Made by a program: the position numbers and the translations under genes. A model generated the notes under the pieces. It had not been told where the DNA came from. It did not search any database and was given only the letters and a program-made list of their open reading frames with translations. From positions 1 through 64,000 of the forward strand of contig NZ_JADTQG010000008.1 in the NCBI RefSeq assembly GCF_016008875.1: a DNA stretch of 64,000 nucleotides, written 5' to 3'. This document shows positions 26,211-34,797 of this stretch, in pieces. This DNA is from Ectopseudomonas mendocina (GTDB lineage: Bacteria > Pseudomonadota > Gammaproteobacteria > Pseudomonadales > Pseudomonadaceae). Every line of letters begins with the position of its first letter. Position 1 is the stretch's first letter.

Positions 26211-27579
26211 GAATGGAGAGGTCGTTGCGCAGGCGTTCCACCTGTTCGGCGCGCTCGGCGTCTTCGAGGCGTGCGCCGGGATTGAGCGACGACCACTCGG
26301 GGTGCGCCCGCGTCACGTTCAGCGGCGTGGGCAGCTTGCCCTGGCGCCACAGGGTTTCCTGCGGGGCACTGAGGCTGATGGCGTCCATTGCCGCGTGGCC
26401 GCGCACGTCCAGTGCAGCCAGCAGTTGCTGCTGGCGCAGGGCGAGCAGACGCAGCACGGCGTCGTCGACGGTCAGCTCGCGCTGGCCTTTCAATTTGCCT
26501 TTCAGTCTCTCCCCATAGTTACGCAGGGTCTGTGCGCTCCCGCCGATCACTGCGCCCAATGCGGCAGCTGCACCCATGGTCAGGCCGCCGACCAGCAGGT
26601 CGACGCCGACGCCGGTGGCCGCACCCGCGGCCATGCCGCCGCCGACCTTGATCCCCAGTTGCTTGATGGTTTCCGGATTGAACAGGTCGTCGCCCCAGCG
26701 CCCGTCGAGCAGCGGCAGGTCGGCCGCTTTGGCGTCGCCGCTGCGGAAGGCGTACAGGCGCAACAGCGCCTCGACGCAGCGCTGCTCGCGCTGACGAATG
26801 GCTTCGCGCAGCTCGCTCACCGCGGCCTGCTCCAGCAGTGGCTGAGCGGCGACGCTGCGGCGACAGGCGGCGCAGTCGATCAGCAGTTCGGCGATCAGCC
26901 GGTTGCCGGCCTGACGCCGGGCTTGGCGCTGCGCTTCGTGATCCTCGATCAAGCGCTGCAGTTGCGGACGCGAACGTTCCAGCAGCAGGGCCAGGCTCTC
27001 ATAGAGGCGCCGCTCGCCATCCTCCGGCGGTGCCACGCTGTCGAACGCCACCAGGGCGTGCAGGCCGAGGCGGGCCAGGGCCTCGCGCCACTCGCCTTCG
27101 CGGTGGTGGGCACTGGCAACGAAGTTGAGCACCGGCAGCAGCGGGCGGCCGCACATGGTCAGTACCGCCAGTTCGTCGCGGTACTTGGCCAGCACCGGCT
27201 CGCGTACGTCGATCACGTACAGCCCGGCATCGGAAGCCATGAGCTGGCGTAGCACCTTGGCCTCCTGCTCGTAGCGCTGGCGCGCCTCGCTGCCTTCGAG
27301 AAAACGCGCCAGGCGCGCCGGGCCATCCAGCCGCTCACCGGGGCGGTCGAGGCGCTCCAGATAATCGAACAGGGCGATAGCGTCTTCCAGGCCGGGCGTG
27401 TCGTACAGCTCCAACAGCGCCTGGCCGTTCACCGACAGGCGAGCACCCTCGACATGGCGCGTGGTGCTGGCGCGCGGTGAGACCTCGCCGAACTCCACGT
27501 CACGAGTCAACGTGCGCAGCAATGAGGTCTTGCCGACATTGGTATGGCCGACCAGGGCGAGTTTCAGCGGCGGGCTCAT
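26197..27579 (-). CDS. DUF3482 family GTPase, Era/YcjX-like, probably membrane associated
   Basis: A 460-residue protein. The N-terminal GTPase domain has the P-loop GHTNVGKTSLL (residues 10-20), a switch region STTRHVEG, and G3 DTPGLEDA. In the C-terminal part (DUF3482) a long helical region is followed by a glycine-rich hydrophobic stretch (GGGMAAGAATGVGVDLLVGG and LTMGAAAALGAVIGG) that may insert in the membrane. It lies downstream of a DUF2868 membrane protein gene on the same strand, and the two families are commonly paired. The last codons and the stop are contributed by a REP hairpin, so the C-terminal tail may be strain specific. Function is unknown. Confidence 0.85.
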   Translation of the reverse strand: MSPPLKLALVGHTNVGKTSLLRTLTRDVEFGEVSPRASTTRHVEGARLSVNGQALLELYDTPGLEDAIALFDYLERLDRPGERLDGPARLARFLEGSEARQRYEQEAKVLRQLMASDAGLYVIDVREPVLAKYRDELAVLTMCGRPLLPVLNFVASAHHREGEWREALARLGLHALVAFDSVAPPEDGERRLYESLALLLERSRPQLQRLIEDHEAQRQARRQAGNRLIAELLIDCAACRRSVAAQPLLEQAAVSELREAIRQREQRCVEALLRLYAFRSGDAKAADLPLLDGRWGDDLFNPETIKQLGIKVGGGMAAGAATGVGVDLLVGGLTMGAAAALGAVIGGSAQTLRNYGERLKGKLKGQRELTVDDAVLRLLALRQQQLLAALDVRGHAAMDAISLSAPQETLWRQGKLPTPLNVTRAHPEWSSLNPGARLEDAERAEQVERLRNDLSIQSVG

Positions 27580-27627
27580 GGTGTGGCCTCGGCCGGGTAG
27601 CTCGGAGGCAAGAGAGCGGGCATTGGG

Positions 27628-27695
27628 GTAGGAGCGAGCTCTGCTCGCGAACCATGGCAAACGGCAAAAGCTTCGCGAGCAGAGCTCGCTCCTAC
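27628..27695. repeat. Near-perfect hairpin between the DUF2868 and DUF3482 genes
   Basis: GTAGGAGCGAGCTCTGCTCG pairs with its exact reverse complement ending at 27695. It belongs to the same family as 4181-4235 and is inserted inside what should be a two-gene operon. Confidence 0.75.
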
Positions 27696-27720
27696 ATGAA
27701 GGCCGTGTGCCTGCGGCTCT

Positions 27721-29112
27721 CTAGTCATGCCCTGTCTCCAGCCAGTTCAGCGGCGCCGTATCACCGTGGCTCAGCCCCAGGTTGCCGAGAACCTGATGCC
27801 AGTCCGCCAAACGTGCGCTGTCCAGGCTTTCGCCGGGGGCAGGTGGCAGCAGCCAGATGCGTGTGGCAGAGGCCGAACGCGCGAGCTCGCCGAGCAACGC
27901 CAGGGTGCCGCGGTCCGGTGAGCGACGCGGGTCGCAGGCGATGGCCAGGCGTTCGGGCGGGAAGCGGGTCAGTTGCTCCAATAATTGCCGGCGCTGCTCG
28001 CGGCTGTCGATCACCCCGGCATCGGCCACACCCTTGGGTAAGGGGCCCGGTGGCCAGGTACGGCGGTCGTCCAGCTCCAGGCCTAGCAGCAGGGCGCCGC
28101 TGCCCGTCTGGGAATTGGCGCCGCCCTGTGGCTGGTGCAACTCGGCGGGGGCCAGATCGCAGACACCGAGGCGTTCGCTGTCCGGCTGCAGGCGCTGACG
28201 CAGCAGGCCGTAACCGGGCAATTCAAGATCCAGGCGCAGCGCGCCCTTACCCGATTGCCAGCGACACAGGCACAGCAGCATCAGCAGCACGCGTGGCAGC
28301 AGGCCATAGACCAACAGCACGCCGACCAGCCAGGCGGCCCAGCTTTGCCGCGCCGCTTCGCTGGCAATCGCAGCATCGCCGCTGGCGCGGATCAGTTCCA
28401 CGTTCGGCAGGTTGAAACCGAGCAGGGCGGGCAGCGCGCCGATGGCCTGGGTCAGGGCGATGAAGGTGTCGCCGCCAAGGATGGTGGTCTCCCAGACGAA
28501 ACCGTAGCGCCGCGTAGCGAGCATTAGCAGTAAGGTGGCCAGGGCGCTGAACATGGCCAGTGCCCATAGACCGTGCACCAGCAAACCCAGGCCCCAGCGA
28601 GTCAGGCGTTGGCGCTGCAGCATCACCAGCAGGGCGGGCATCAGCTGCGCAGCGCTGGCGTCGCGTGCCAGCTTCGCGCTGAGCCACAGCCATACACGGC
28701 CGAGAGCGCCGGCGCTGTCGCGGCTCAGCGACAGGCCAAGCAGCCAGCCGATCAGCATCAGCAGATTGAGGCCCAGCAGGCTGCCCAACGCCCAGAACAC
28801 GTTGACCGGGTGGCTGCCGTCACCGAGGGCGGTCAGTGCCAGGCCGAGGCCACTGAACGCGGCCAGCACGGCCAGAGCCAGCAGCGCCAGGCGAGCACCC
28901 TGGAGCCAGTGCTGCAGGGCCTGCCACTGGCCGTCGCGGCGACTCAGCAGCAGCGCACGCTGCTGGATGCGCTCGGCGAGTTCGCCGCCCTGTGCGCGCA
29001 CCAGGCGGTTGGCCTCGGCGTCGTCGAGCGGGCCGGCGTGTTCCTCGCGCAGGCGAATGGTCTCGCTGAGCCAGAGGCGTTGGAAGGGCGTGGAGGAGGA
29101 GGCGTCTGTCAC
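27721..29112 (-). CDS. DUF2868 family membrane protein
   Basis: A 463-residue inner-membrane protein. After a charged N-terminus (residues 1-70) there are about five helices: ALLALAVLAAFSGLGLAL, a pair around NVFWALGSLLGLNLLMLIGW, one near GLLVHGLWALAMFSALATLL, and one at WAAWLVGVLLVYGLLPRVLL. A soluble C-terminal half follows. Its tail (TRFPPERLAIACDPRRSPDRGT, then LARSASATRIWLL) looks like a Rossmann-type fold. It precedes the DUF3482 GTPase gene, separated by a REP-type hairpin. The pair probably works as a membrane subunit with a GTPase partner; what it does is not known. Confidence 0.82.
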   Translation of the reverse strand: MTDASSSTPFQRLWLSETIRLREEHAGPLDDAEANRLVRAQGGELAERIQQRALLLSRRDGQWQALQHWLQGARLALLALAVLAAFSGLGLALTALGDGSHPVNVFWALGSLLGLNLLMLIGWLLGLSLSRDSAGALGRVWLWLSAKLARDASAAQLMPALLVMLQRQRLTRWGLGLLVHGLWALAMFSALATLLLMLATRRYGFVWETTILGGDTFIALTQAIGALPALLGFNLPNVELIRASGDAAIASEAARQSWAAWLVGVLLVYGLLPRVLLMLLCLCRWQSGKGALRLDLELPGYGLLRQRLQPDSERLGVCDLAPAELHQPQGGANSQTGSGALLLGLELDDRRTWPPGPLPKGVADAGVIDSREQRRQLLEQLTRFPPERLAIACDPRRSPDRGTLALLGELARSASATRIWLLPPAPGESLDSARLADWHQVLGNLGLSHGDTAPLNWLETGHD

Positions 29113-29172
29113 GCGGCGTCTCGTCGTTTGGATCAGAGGTTGAGAATAACCCCTGATCCGCCCTGGCGCGAC

Positions 29173-30324
29173 TCAGTGCTGCTCGCGCAGACGCACCGCG
29201 ATGTCCGGCTGGTCGATGAACAGGCCGTCGATGCCGGTGGCGATAAAGGCGCGCAGTTCCGCCTCGATGTCGCCGCGCTCGCTCGGCTCGCTGCCATTGC
29301 GCAGGCTGGTCGGCAGGAAGGCGTTCTCGGCGCGGAAGGTATAAGGATGAACCTTGAGTCCGGCAGCATGGGCGTCACGTACCAGGCGGGTCGGCGTGGT
29401 CAGGTTGCCGGCGGCGTCGCGCGGGATGACCATGCCTTTCTCCGGGCCGATGCCGCTGGCGTAGCGGGCGATGCTATTCAGACCCTTGGGCGTGATCATT
29501 TGCGCGTAGCCGAGGCCGGTGCCGAGTACCTGCTGATCATAGGGCTGGCCCTCGGTCCACAGCAGTTGCACCAGGCGTACCTGGGTCAGACGGCTCAGCG
29601 TCTTGAGGTTCTCCACTTCGAAGGACTGGATGTACACCGGCGCTTCGGCGCTGTCGTAGCCGTTGCGCTTGAGGATGGTCACCAGCGGCGTCTCCATGGC
29701 CAGGCCCAACTGCTGGAAGTGAGTCGGGTGCTTGGTTTCCGGATACAGGCCGATCACCCGCTGCTGGCTGAGCTGCAGGCTCTTCACCAGGTCGATGATT
29801 TCCTGCAGGGTAGGAATCTCGAACTGGCCGTCGAAGCGTTGGTTGGCCGGGCGCACCTGCGGAATACGCTCGATGGCGCGCAGTGTCTTGAGTTCGGCCA
29901 GGGTGAAGTCCTCGCTGAACCAGCCCTCCAGGCTGACGCCATCCACCTTCTGGGTGCGCTTGCGGCTGGCGAACTCCGGACGCTGCGCGACGTCGGTGGT
30001 CAGCCCCAGCTCGTTGTCGTGACGGGCCACCAGTTGGCCGTCGCGGGTCATCACCAGGTCCGGCTCGACATAATCGGCGCCCTGCAGCACAGCCAGGGCA
30101 TAGGCTGCCAGAGTGTGTTCGGGGACGTAACCGCTGGCGCCGCGGTGGGCGATCACCAGCGGTTTGGCGTCGCCACGAGGTTTGCCCTTGTGCGCCAGCG
30201 GCTGCTGCTGGGCCCAGTCGATGGCGGCTTGTACGCTATCGGACTCGGCGGGTGCGGCAAGGCCGAGGGTTGGCAGCAGCAGGCCGGCGTAGAGCAGCCA
30301 GCTGCGAAGCGGTTTCTTCAACAT
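29173..30324 (-). CDS. glpQ: Periplasmic glycerophosphodiester phosphodiesterase
   Basis: A 383-residue exported enzyme with a signal peptide (about 24 residues). It hydrolyses glycerophosphodiesters to glycerol 3-phosphate and an alcohol. The GDPD core is plain: VIAHRGASGYVPEHTLAAY near residue 50 supplies the catalytic histidine and Glu, DYVEPDLVMTRDGQLVARHD supplies the metal ligands and second histidine, and the end carries TGIDGLFIDQPDIAV. AAGGAGGT precedes the ATG. A degenerate Pho-box-like repeat lies 50-67 bases upstream, fitting the phosphate-starvation control known for GlpQ homologues. Confidence 0.95.
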   Translation of the reverse strand: MLKKPLRSWLLYAGLLLPTLGLAAPAESDSVQAAIDWAQQQPLAHKGKPRGDAKPLVIAHRGASGYVPEHTLAAYALAVLQGADYVEPDLVMTRDGQLVARHDNELGLTTDVAQRPEFASRKRTQKVDGVSLEGWFSEDFTLAELKTLRAIERIPQVRPANQRFDGQFEIPTLQEIIDLVKSLQLSQQRVIGLYPETKHPTHFQQLGLAMETPLVTILKRNGYDSAEAPVYIQSFEVENLKTLSRLTQVRLVQLLWTEGQPYDQQVLGTGLGYAQMITPKGLNSIARYASGIGPEKGMVIPRDAAGNLTTPTRLVRDAHAAGLKVHPYTFRAENAFLPTSLRNGSEPSERGDIEAELRAFIATGIDGLFIDQPDIAVRLREQH

Positions 30325-30873
30325 GGGGGTACCTCCTTGCACGGGGTGGAAGCCCAAGCCTGCACCGGCAAGGGTGACGATTGTGCGACAGATGCAGGCC
30401 TGGACGGTTCCTTGCGCCACTGGTCAGAGGCGCATGCCGGCTGCGGGATTGCTGCCGGCCGGGTAGTAAGCCAACCAGTACTAGCAGATCGATCCGCAGC
30501 AGGCTGCCCGGCACCCAGAAGTACCTCTGCCGACTGGCGACCGCAAGCGAGAGTGCTCTCGGTATCGTCGAGCCGGCCGGCGTGTTCTCTCGTGCAGATG
30601 ATCTATCCCGCGTCGTTTCGTCGTGCGTATCAGCATTCGAGAACCCCCTGATTCGCGTCGTTTACATGAGTGCTTCGCAAGGCTCGATAGTTGAGATGCT
30701 GGAACCGGGCAAACCTGATTCTGTAAATATTTATTAGCGATGATGTTGTTTTGACATCTATAAGTGTGGGTAAATTGACGCCAGCATCAGGGACGAGCGC
30801 GGTTATTCACCGGACAATTCATGCCTTTTCCCTGATCACGCCTGTTTTTTAGTGATTGCTTTAGGGGAGTCCG
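30325..30873. other. 549-base intergenic region upstream of glpQ and the envelope cassette
   Basis: I see no credible gene here; the open frame at 30381-30737 has no family motif and poor composition. The part near glpQ carries the candidate Pho box. From about 30715 to 30780 the sequence becomes AT-rich (for example TGTAAATATTTATTAG and TTGACATCTATAAG), unlike its surroundings. This probably contains the promoter of the gene at 30874, but I cannot place -35 and -10 with good spacing. Confidence 0.5.
30374..30391 (-). promoter_or_regulatory. Candidate Pho box upstream of glpQ
   Basis: Read on the minus strand, CTGTCGC and TCGTCAC are spaced 11 bases apart, resembling a degenerate tandem CTGTCAT PhoB site. 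About 9 of 14 positions match. No good -10 is visible, so this is tentative. Confidence 0.3.
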
Positions 30874-31764
30874 ATGGATTTTGCAAAGAAGACCGGAGCC
30901 GTTCTGCTCAGTGCCTCGATCATGGTGGCTTCGGGATGCGCCAACCTTTCCGATAACGAATGGGTGAACAAGGAGAATATCGGCACGCTGGTGGGGGCAA
31001 CCGCAGGTGTGCTGATTGGCAGCCAGATCGGGAACGGCAACGGGCGCAAGGTCGCGATGCTGGCGGGAGCGCTGGCCGGCGGCTATCTGGGCAAGACCAT
31101 TGGTGCGAAGCTCGACGAACGTGATCGTCAGGCGCTGGCCCAGCAGACGCAGCAGGCCCTGCAATACTCCCGCGACGGCCAGAGTAGCCAGTGGACCTCC
31201 ACTCACAGCGGCGCTTCCGCAATCATCACGCCGGTCAAGACCGAAACCGTAGAGCGCCAGGTCGCTGTAAAGCGGGCGCCGTCGATCCAGCCGGTCGCCA
31301 ACATGACGCTGATCAACAAGCCTTACCGTGCCGTCAAATCCGCCAACGTGCGCAATGCGCCGAACGTCAATGCCGAGAAGGTTGGCGGTCTGCCCGTGGG
31401 TACCACGTTTACCGCCATCGGACGTACCGATAGTGACTGGATCATGGTTGGCCGCCGCGGTGTGACCATTGGCTATGTCTATGCGCCGCTGGTATCCGAA
31501 GTACAAGCCGCTCCCACTGGCGGTACGGCGCAACAGGCGGTCGCCGATACCGCAACCGATCTGGACAGTTTCGACATTGCTACTGCCTCGAGCAAAGGCA
31601 TCGATCTGGACGCCATCGATCTCGACGCAGTGCCCCTGCAGCAAACCGTGGCGGCAAGCACTACCTGCCGCACGCTGGACTATGACGTCAGCGCCCAGGG
31701 TAGCCGCGAGAAACAGACCGTGCAGGCCTGTCAGGCCGCTGATGGCGCCTGGGAACTGATCTGA
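30874..31764 (+). CDS. Lipoprotein with glycine-zipper and bacterial SH3 domain
   Basis: A 296-residue lipoprotein with lipobox VASGC (Cys22). Residues 35-75 form a glycine-zipper stretch (IGTLVGATAGVLIGSQIGNG, then MLAGALAGGYLGKTIGAKLD) as in Rickettsia 17-kDa-antigen and SlyB-type proteins. Residues 150-210 form an SH3b domain (AVKSANVRNAPNVNAEKVGG, then GTTFTAIGRTDSDWIMVGRR), usually a cell-wall or peptide-binding module. The C-terminus (CRTLDYDVSAQGSREKQTVQ, then ACQAADGAWEL) resembles the surface-antigen tail with two cysteines. It is the first gene of a four-gene same-strand set; the next starts 12 bases downstream. Likely anchored in the outer membrane; role unknown. Confidence 0.82.
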   Translation: MDFAKKTGAVLLSASIMVASGCANLSDNEWVNKENIGTLVGATAGVLIGSQIGNGNGRKVAMLAGALAGGYLGKTIGAKLDERDRQALAQQTQQALQYSRDGQSSQWTSTHSGASAIITPVKTETVERQVAVKRAPSIQPVANMTLINKPYRAVKSANVRNAPNVNAEKVGGLPVGTTFTAIGRTDSDWIMVGRRGVTIGYVYAPLVSEVQAAPTGGTAQQAVADTATDLDSFDIATASSKGIDLDAIDLDAVPLQQTVAASTTCRTLDYDVSAQGSREKQTVQACQAADGAWELI

Positions 31765-31776
31765 CGGAGCTTTAAA

Positions 31777-33678
31777 ATGAAACCCTTGCTCGCTCTCGGC
31801 CTGCTCGCGCTGGCCGTTTCGGCCCATGCGGCCGACCATCGCCTGGCGTATTCCAAGGCGGAAAATGTCGAAGTCTTCGCTGAACATGCCGCCGGGCTAC
31901 CCTGGTGTGGCGCCAGCCTGCAACTGCGCTTTGCCTTCGCTTCGGCGACGCCCGATGCCGCCGCCGTAGGCCGCCTGCTGCCCAAGCTCGGCAGCCTGAT
32001 CGCCAGCCAGTGCGCGGCGGCCACTGATCTGCAGTGGTACAGCACCAACCATGCCGGCCAACGTCTGGCCAGTGGCAGTGCGAACCAGACCAGCGGCTGG
32101 CAGGTACAACTCGACACGCCAAGCGCCCCGGCGCAAGCTGCTGCACCTGCACCTGCACCTGCACCTGCACCTGCACCTGCACCTGCACCTGCACCTGCAC
32201 CTGCACCTGCACCTGCACCTGCACCTGCACCTGCACCTGCACCTGCACCTGCACCTGTTCCCGAAACGCCTGCGGCAGCGGCCGCCGTTTCTGAACCTGC
32301 TCCGGTTGCCGAACCGGCTGCAGCTGTCGCTGCGCCGGCGCCTGCCGAACCTGCGCCGGCCGAAGCTGTCCCGCCTGCGGCCGTTGCCACTGCTCCCAGC
32401 CCAGACTTCACCGTCTCTGGCTGGCAGCCGCCGGTGCCCAGCGAGGCGCTGGCCAAGGCGAGCTTCCTGACCGAGGTCGCCGACCAGAATGGCTGCCGCT
32501 TCCGTCTGGCGGTCAAGCTTGAAGATCCCGTGCAGAACGTGCGCGCCGAGTCGCAAGGAGTGACCTGCGGTTCCGACGGCTACGCGCAGGGGCAGGGCAA
32601 GCTGACCGTTACGCGCAGCGATGGTGTGCGTTTGCACAGCTTCAACAACGGCGGGTTCCTTTCCGGGCTGGCTGTGTCCGGCAAAGTGCCCGACCTGCCG
32701 GTGGCAGGTTTTGACGACGACAATAACCTGCTGCTGTCACTGCTCAGCGAGCCGGCCAGCAAGGTGCATTACCTGGTACGCCTGAGCCGCAACTACAACG
32801 GCAGCTGGAGTGCCGTCAGCGGCATTCTGCTGGCGTTGACCGAGAACCGTGACCTGTTCCGCGACGTCGACAGCATCCGCCGTACCATCGAGGTGGCCAC
32901 GGCGCGCCTGGATCAGGCTGCGCCTGATCTGAGCCACCTGCGCTTCTATGCCATGCGTGATCTGGAGCAGGGCCTGTTCAAGGGTGACCGCGATTTCTGG
33001 TTGTATGAAATCAATCTGGCGCGTCAGTACCGCACCCGTATCTGGGATTACAACCTGCAAAACGCCCAGAACTACCTGTTTGCCTTCGAGCGCAAAGAGG
33101 CCGAACAGCAACGTCAGGCCGAACTGCAGCGCCAGCGCGAAGAGCAGCTCCAGCGCGAGCTGCTGGGTCGCCAGGCCGAGCAGCAGTTGCAGCTGTACCG
33201 CCAGTTGCGTCGGGAAAGCCGCAAGCCTGAGGAGCTCTACCAGCGCATCAGTCGCGACGCCAGCTACTCGCCAGCGGGCGGTGGCAGCTACGTCAGCATG
33301 CTCAAGGGCGGTTCGGTCGACTACAGCCAGATCGTTTATCTCGGTGGCAAGACCGATGGCGGCTGGGAGGTCGAGTACCCCTACCAGGCCGTGCTTAATA
33401 CCGACGACAGCGAGCAGGAGGCCGACAAGGGCTGGTTCCTGGTCAAGGGCAAGGCGCGTCTGAATGCGGAGCGTCTGGATAAGCAGCAACTGCCGCTGAC
33501 GCTGGTCACGGCCAGTTCGCTGCTTGCCTGCCAGGAAGACGAATGCGCCGATCTGCGCGATCCGTTGACGCTGCTGCGTCACGAAATCGGAGATCCCAAC
33601 TGGACCGTCGAGGGTGCCAGGGACGTGATCAAGCAAGCCTGGCCTGATCGGGCTGTCGAGCAAGGAGATGAGCAATGA
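31777..33678 (+). CDS. Secreted protein with (Ala-Pro)19 linker and coiled coil, unknown function
   Basis: A 633-residue protein with a signal peptide (MKPLLALGLLALAVSAHA). A small N-terminal domain (about residues 19-115, two cysteines) is joined by an Ala-Pro rod at residues 123-160 and a further Ala/Pro/Glu-rich stretch to about 200. A second beta-rich domain (about 205-360) and a helical part follow. The helical part has a strong coiled coil around residues 435-480 (KEAEQQRQAELQRQREEQLQ). The protein ends with a domain having two close cysteines (LLACQEDECADL). No family is recognised. Pro-Ala rods commonly span the periplasm, as in TonB, so I infer a periplasm-spanning spacer. Its stop overlaps the next start (ATGA). 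Confidence 0.75.
   Translation: MKPLLALGLLALAVSAHAADHRLAYSKAENVEVFAEHAAGLPWCGASLQLRFAFASATPDAAAVGRLLPKLGSLIASQCAAATDLQWYSTNHAGQRLASGSANQTSGWQVQLDTPSAPAQAAAPAPAPAPAPAPAPAPAPAPAPAPAPAPAPAPAPAPAPVPETPAAAAAVSEPAPVAEPAAAVAAPAPAEPAPAEAVPPAAVATAPSPDFTVSGWQPPVPSEALAKASFLTEVADQNGCRFRLAVKLEDPVQNVRAESQGVTCGSDGYAQGQGKLTVTRSDGVRLHSFNNGGFLSGLAVSGKVPDLPVAGFDDDNNLLLSLLSEPASKVHYLVRLSRNYNGSWSAVSGILLALTENRDLFRDVDSIRRTIEVATARLDQAAPDLSHLRFYAMRDLEQGLFKGDRDFWLYEINLARQYRTRIWDYNLQNAQNYLFAFERKEAEQQRQAELQRQREEQLQRELLGRQAEQQLQLYRQLRRESRKPEELYQRISRDASYSPAGGGSYVSMLKGGSVDYSQIVYLGGKTDGGWEVEYPYQAVLNTDDSEQEADKGWFLVKGKARLNAERLDKQQLPLTLVTASSLLACQEDECADLRDPLTLLRHEIGDPNWTVEGARDVIKQAWPDRAVEQGDEQ
32143..32256 (+). repeat. Perfect hexanucleotide microsatellite (GCACCT)19
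   Basis: Nineteen uninterrupted copies of GCACCT encode 19 Ala-Pro pairs in the secreted protein. Because the unit is 6 bases, gain or loss of copies changes rod length without shifting frame. The repeat also keeps the other frames open, which explains the spurious frames around it. Confidence 0.97.
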
Positions 33679-34697
33679 ACAAACGCCTCGTGGCAGTGGC
33701 TGGCGGCGCCGTTGTGCTGTTGGTAGCCGGTTACTGGGGGCTGAGTGCCCAGGCTGGAAAACAGGCGGAGAAACGTCTGGAGGACTGGGCGTACGACATG
33801 GAGCTCGATGACAAGCTACACTGGCAGTCGGTGTCGTCCAGCCCGTTCGGTGGCCGCGTGAGCATCCAGGGCATCGAGTTGGAAACCGGGCGTAACCAAC
33901 CGGCACTGCGTGTTGCCGAGCTGATCGTCAGCGACGCGCTTCAGGACGACGAGCGCAGCCGCATCCGTCTGCAGTTCAAGGGTATCGAGGCCGATGATTC
34001 GGCCTATGCCAATCTGCGTGGCATCGGTGCGCTGGCTGGTGGCGATGTAAGGCGCGCCATGCATGGCTTCGAGCCGGCGCTGAGCAGTGGCTTGCTGACC
34101 CTCAAGCCTTCCGACCTGGAGTTGTACGTCGACATCGATGACAAGGCCGGCACGTTGGAGAGTGAGCTGGCGGTGGATTTGCCGGAACTGTTCGAGACGC
34201 GCATCAACTATCAGTTGAGCAACCAGCGCGGCCTCAACAAGCAACTCAGCCGTTTGCAGGATGACCTGGCCGATGCCGACAACATCTTCCAGGCCCTGGG
34301 CCTGCTGGAGGAGGTGGGGCAGGGGTTGCAACGCGCTGAAATCGCCAGCATGACGTTTACCTTCAAGGATCACGGCATGGTCAAGCGCAGCATCGCGCTG
34401 CAGCAGCGCTACAACACGCCGCTCGATCCAACCGCCGGCAGTGCCGATGAGCAGCGCGAGCGCCATTACGAGCGGCACGTCAATGAGATGGTCAGGAACT
34501 GCGAGGGCGAGGACATAGCGCGTTCGCTGGAGAACGCCTGCGAGCTGATGGGCGATCTGCTGCGCGGTGATGCGAAAGGGCTCGAGCTCAGCCTCAGGCC
34601 CGACAAGGTCCGTTTGTTCGACCTAGGCAAAGTCAGTAATGACCGCTCGGCCAAGCGGCTGATCGAACGTCTGAATCCAAAACTCAGCAGCCTGTAA
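33675..34697 (+). CDS. Membrane-anchored periplasmic protein, unknown (DUF945/AsmA-like character)
   Basis: A 340-residue protein with one N-terminal membrane helix (LVAVAGGAVVLLVAGYWGLS) that is probably uncleaved, leaving the body in the periplasm. The body alternates amphipathic strands (LHWQSVSSSPFGGRVSIQGI, RLQFKGIEADDSAY, LKPSDLELYVDIDDKAGTLE), reminiscent of DUF945 and AsmA-like lipid-groove proteins. I cannot assign a family firmly. It overlaps the preceding gene by four bases, so translation is coupled. The membrane protein gene follows after 100 bases. Confidence 0.75.
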   Translation: MNKRLVAVAGGAVVLLVAGYWGLSAQAGKQAEKRLEDWAYDMELDDKLHWQSVSSSPFGGRVSIQGIELETGRNQPALRVAELIVSDALQDDERSRIRLQFKGIEADDSAYANLRGIGALAGGDVRRAMHGFEPALSSGLLTLKPSDLELYVDIDDKAGTLESELAVDLPELFETRINYQLSNQRGLNKQLSRLQDDLADADNIFQALGLLEEVGQGLQRAEIASMTFTFKDHGMVKRSIALQQRYNTPLDPTAGSADEQRERHYERHVNEMVRNCEGEDIARSLENACELMGDLLRGDAKGLELSLRPDKVRLFDLGKVSNDRSAKRLIERLNPKLSSL

Positions 34698-34797
34698 TGG
34701 CTTGCCCTGCGCGGTAAGGCGCCATCAGCGTGGCCGGTCCGGATGTTCGGGCTGGCCGCGCGCTTTGCGTTCGCGCGACACAATCAAGGGTGTTGTT

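Noticed and set aside
30381..30737. 118-codon frame in the gap upstream of the envelope cassette
   Set aside because: Composition rich in Arg, Ser and Cys, no ribosome binding site and no family similarity.
31772..32516. Several overlapping frames on both strands around the hexanucleotide repeat (Ala-Gly, Val-Gln, Cys-Arg and Leu-His repeats)
   Set aside because: A perfect stop-free 6-base repeat keeps all frames open; only the plus frame with signal peptide and flanking domains is credible.
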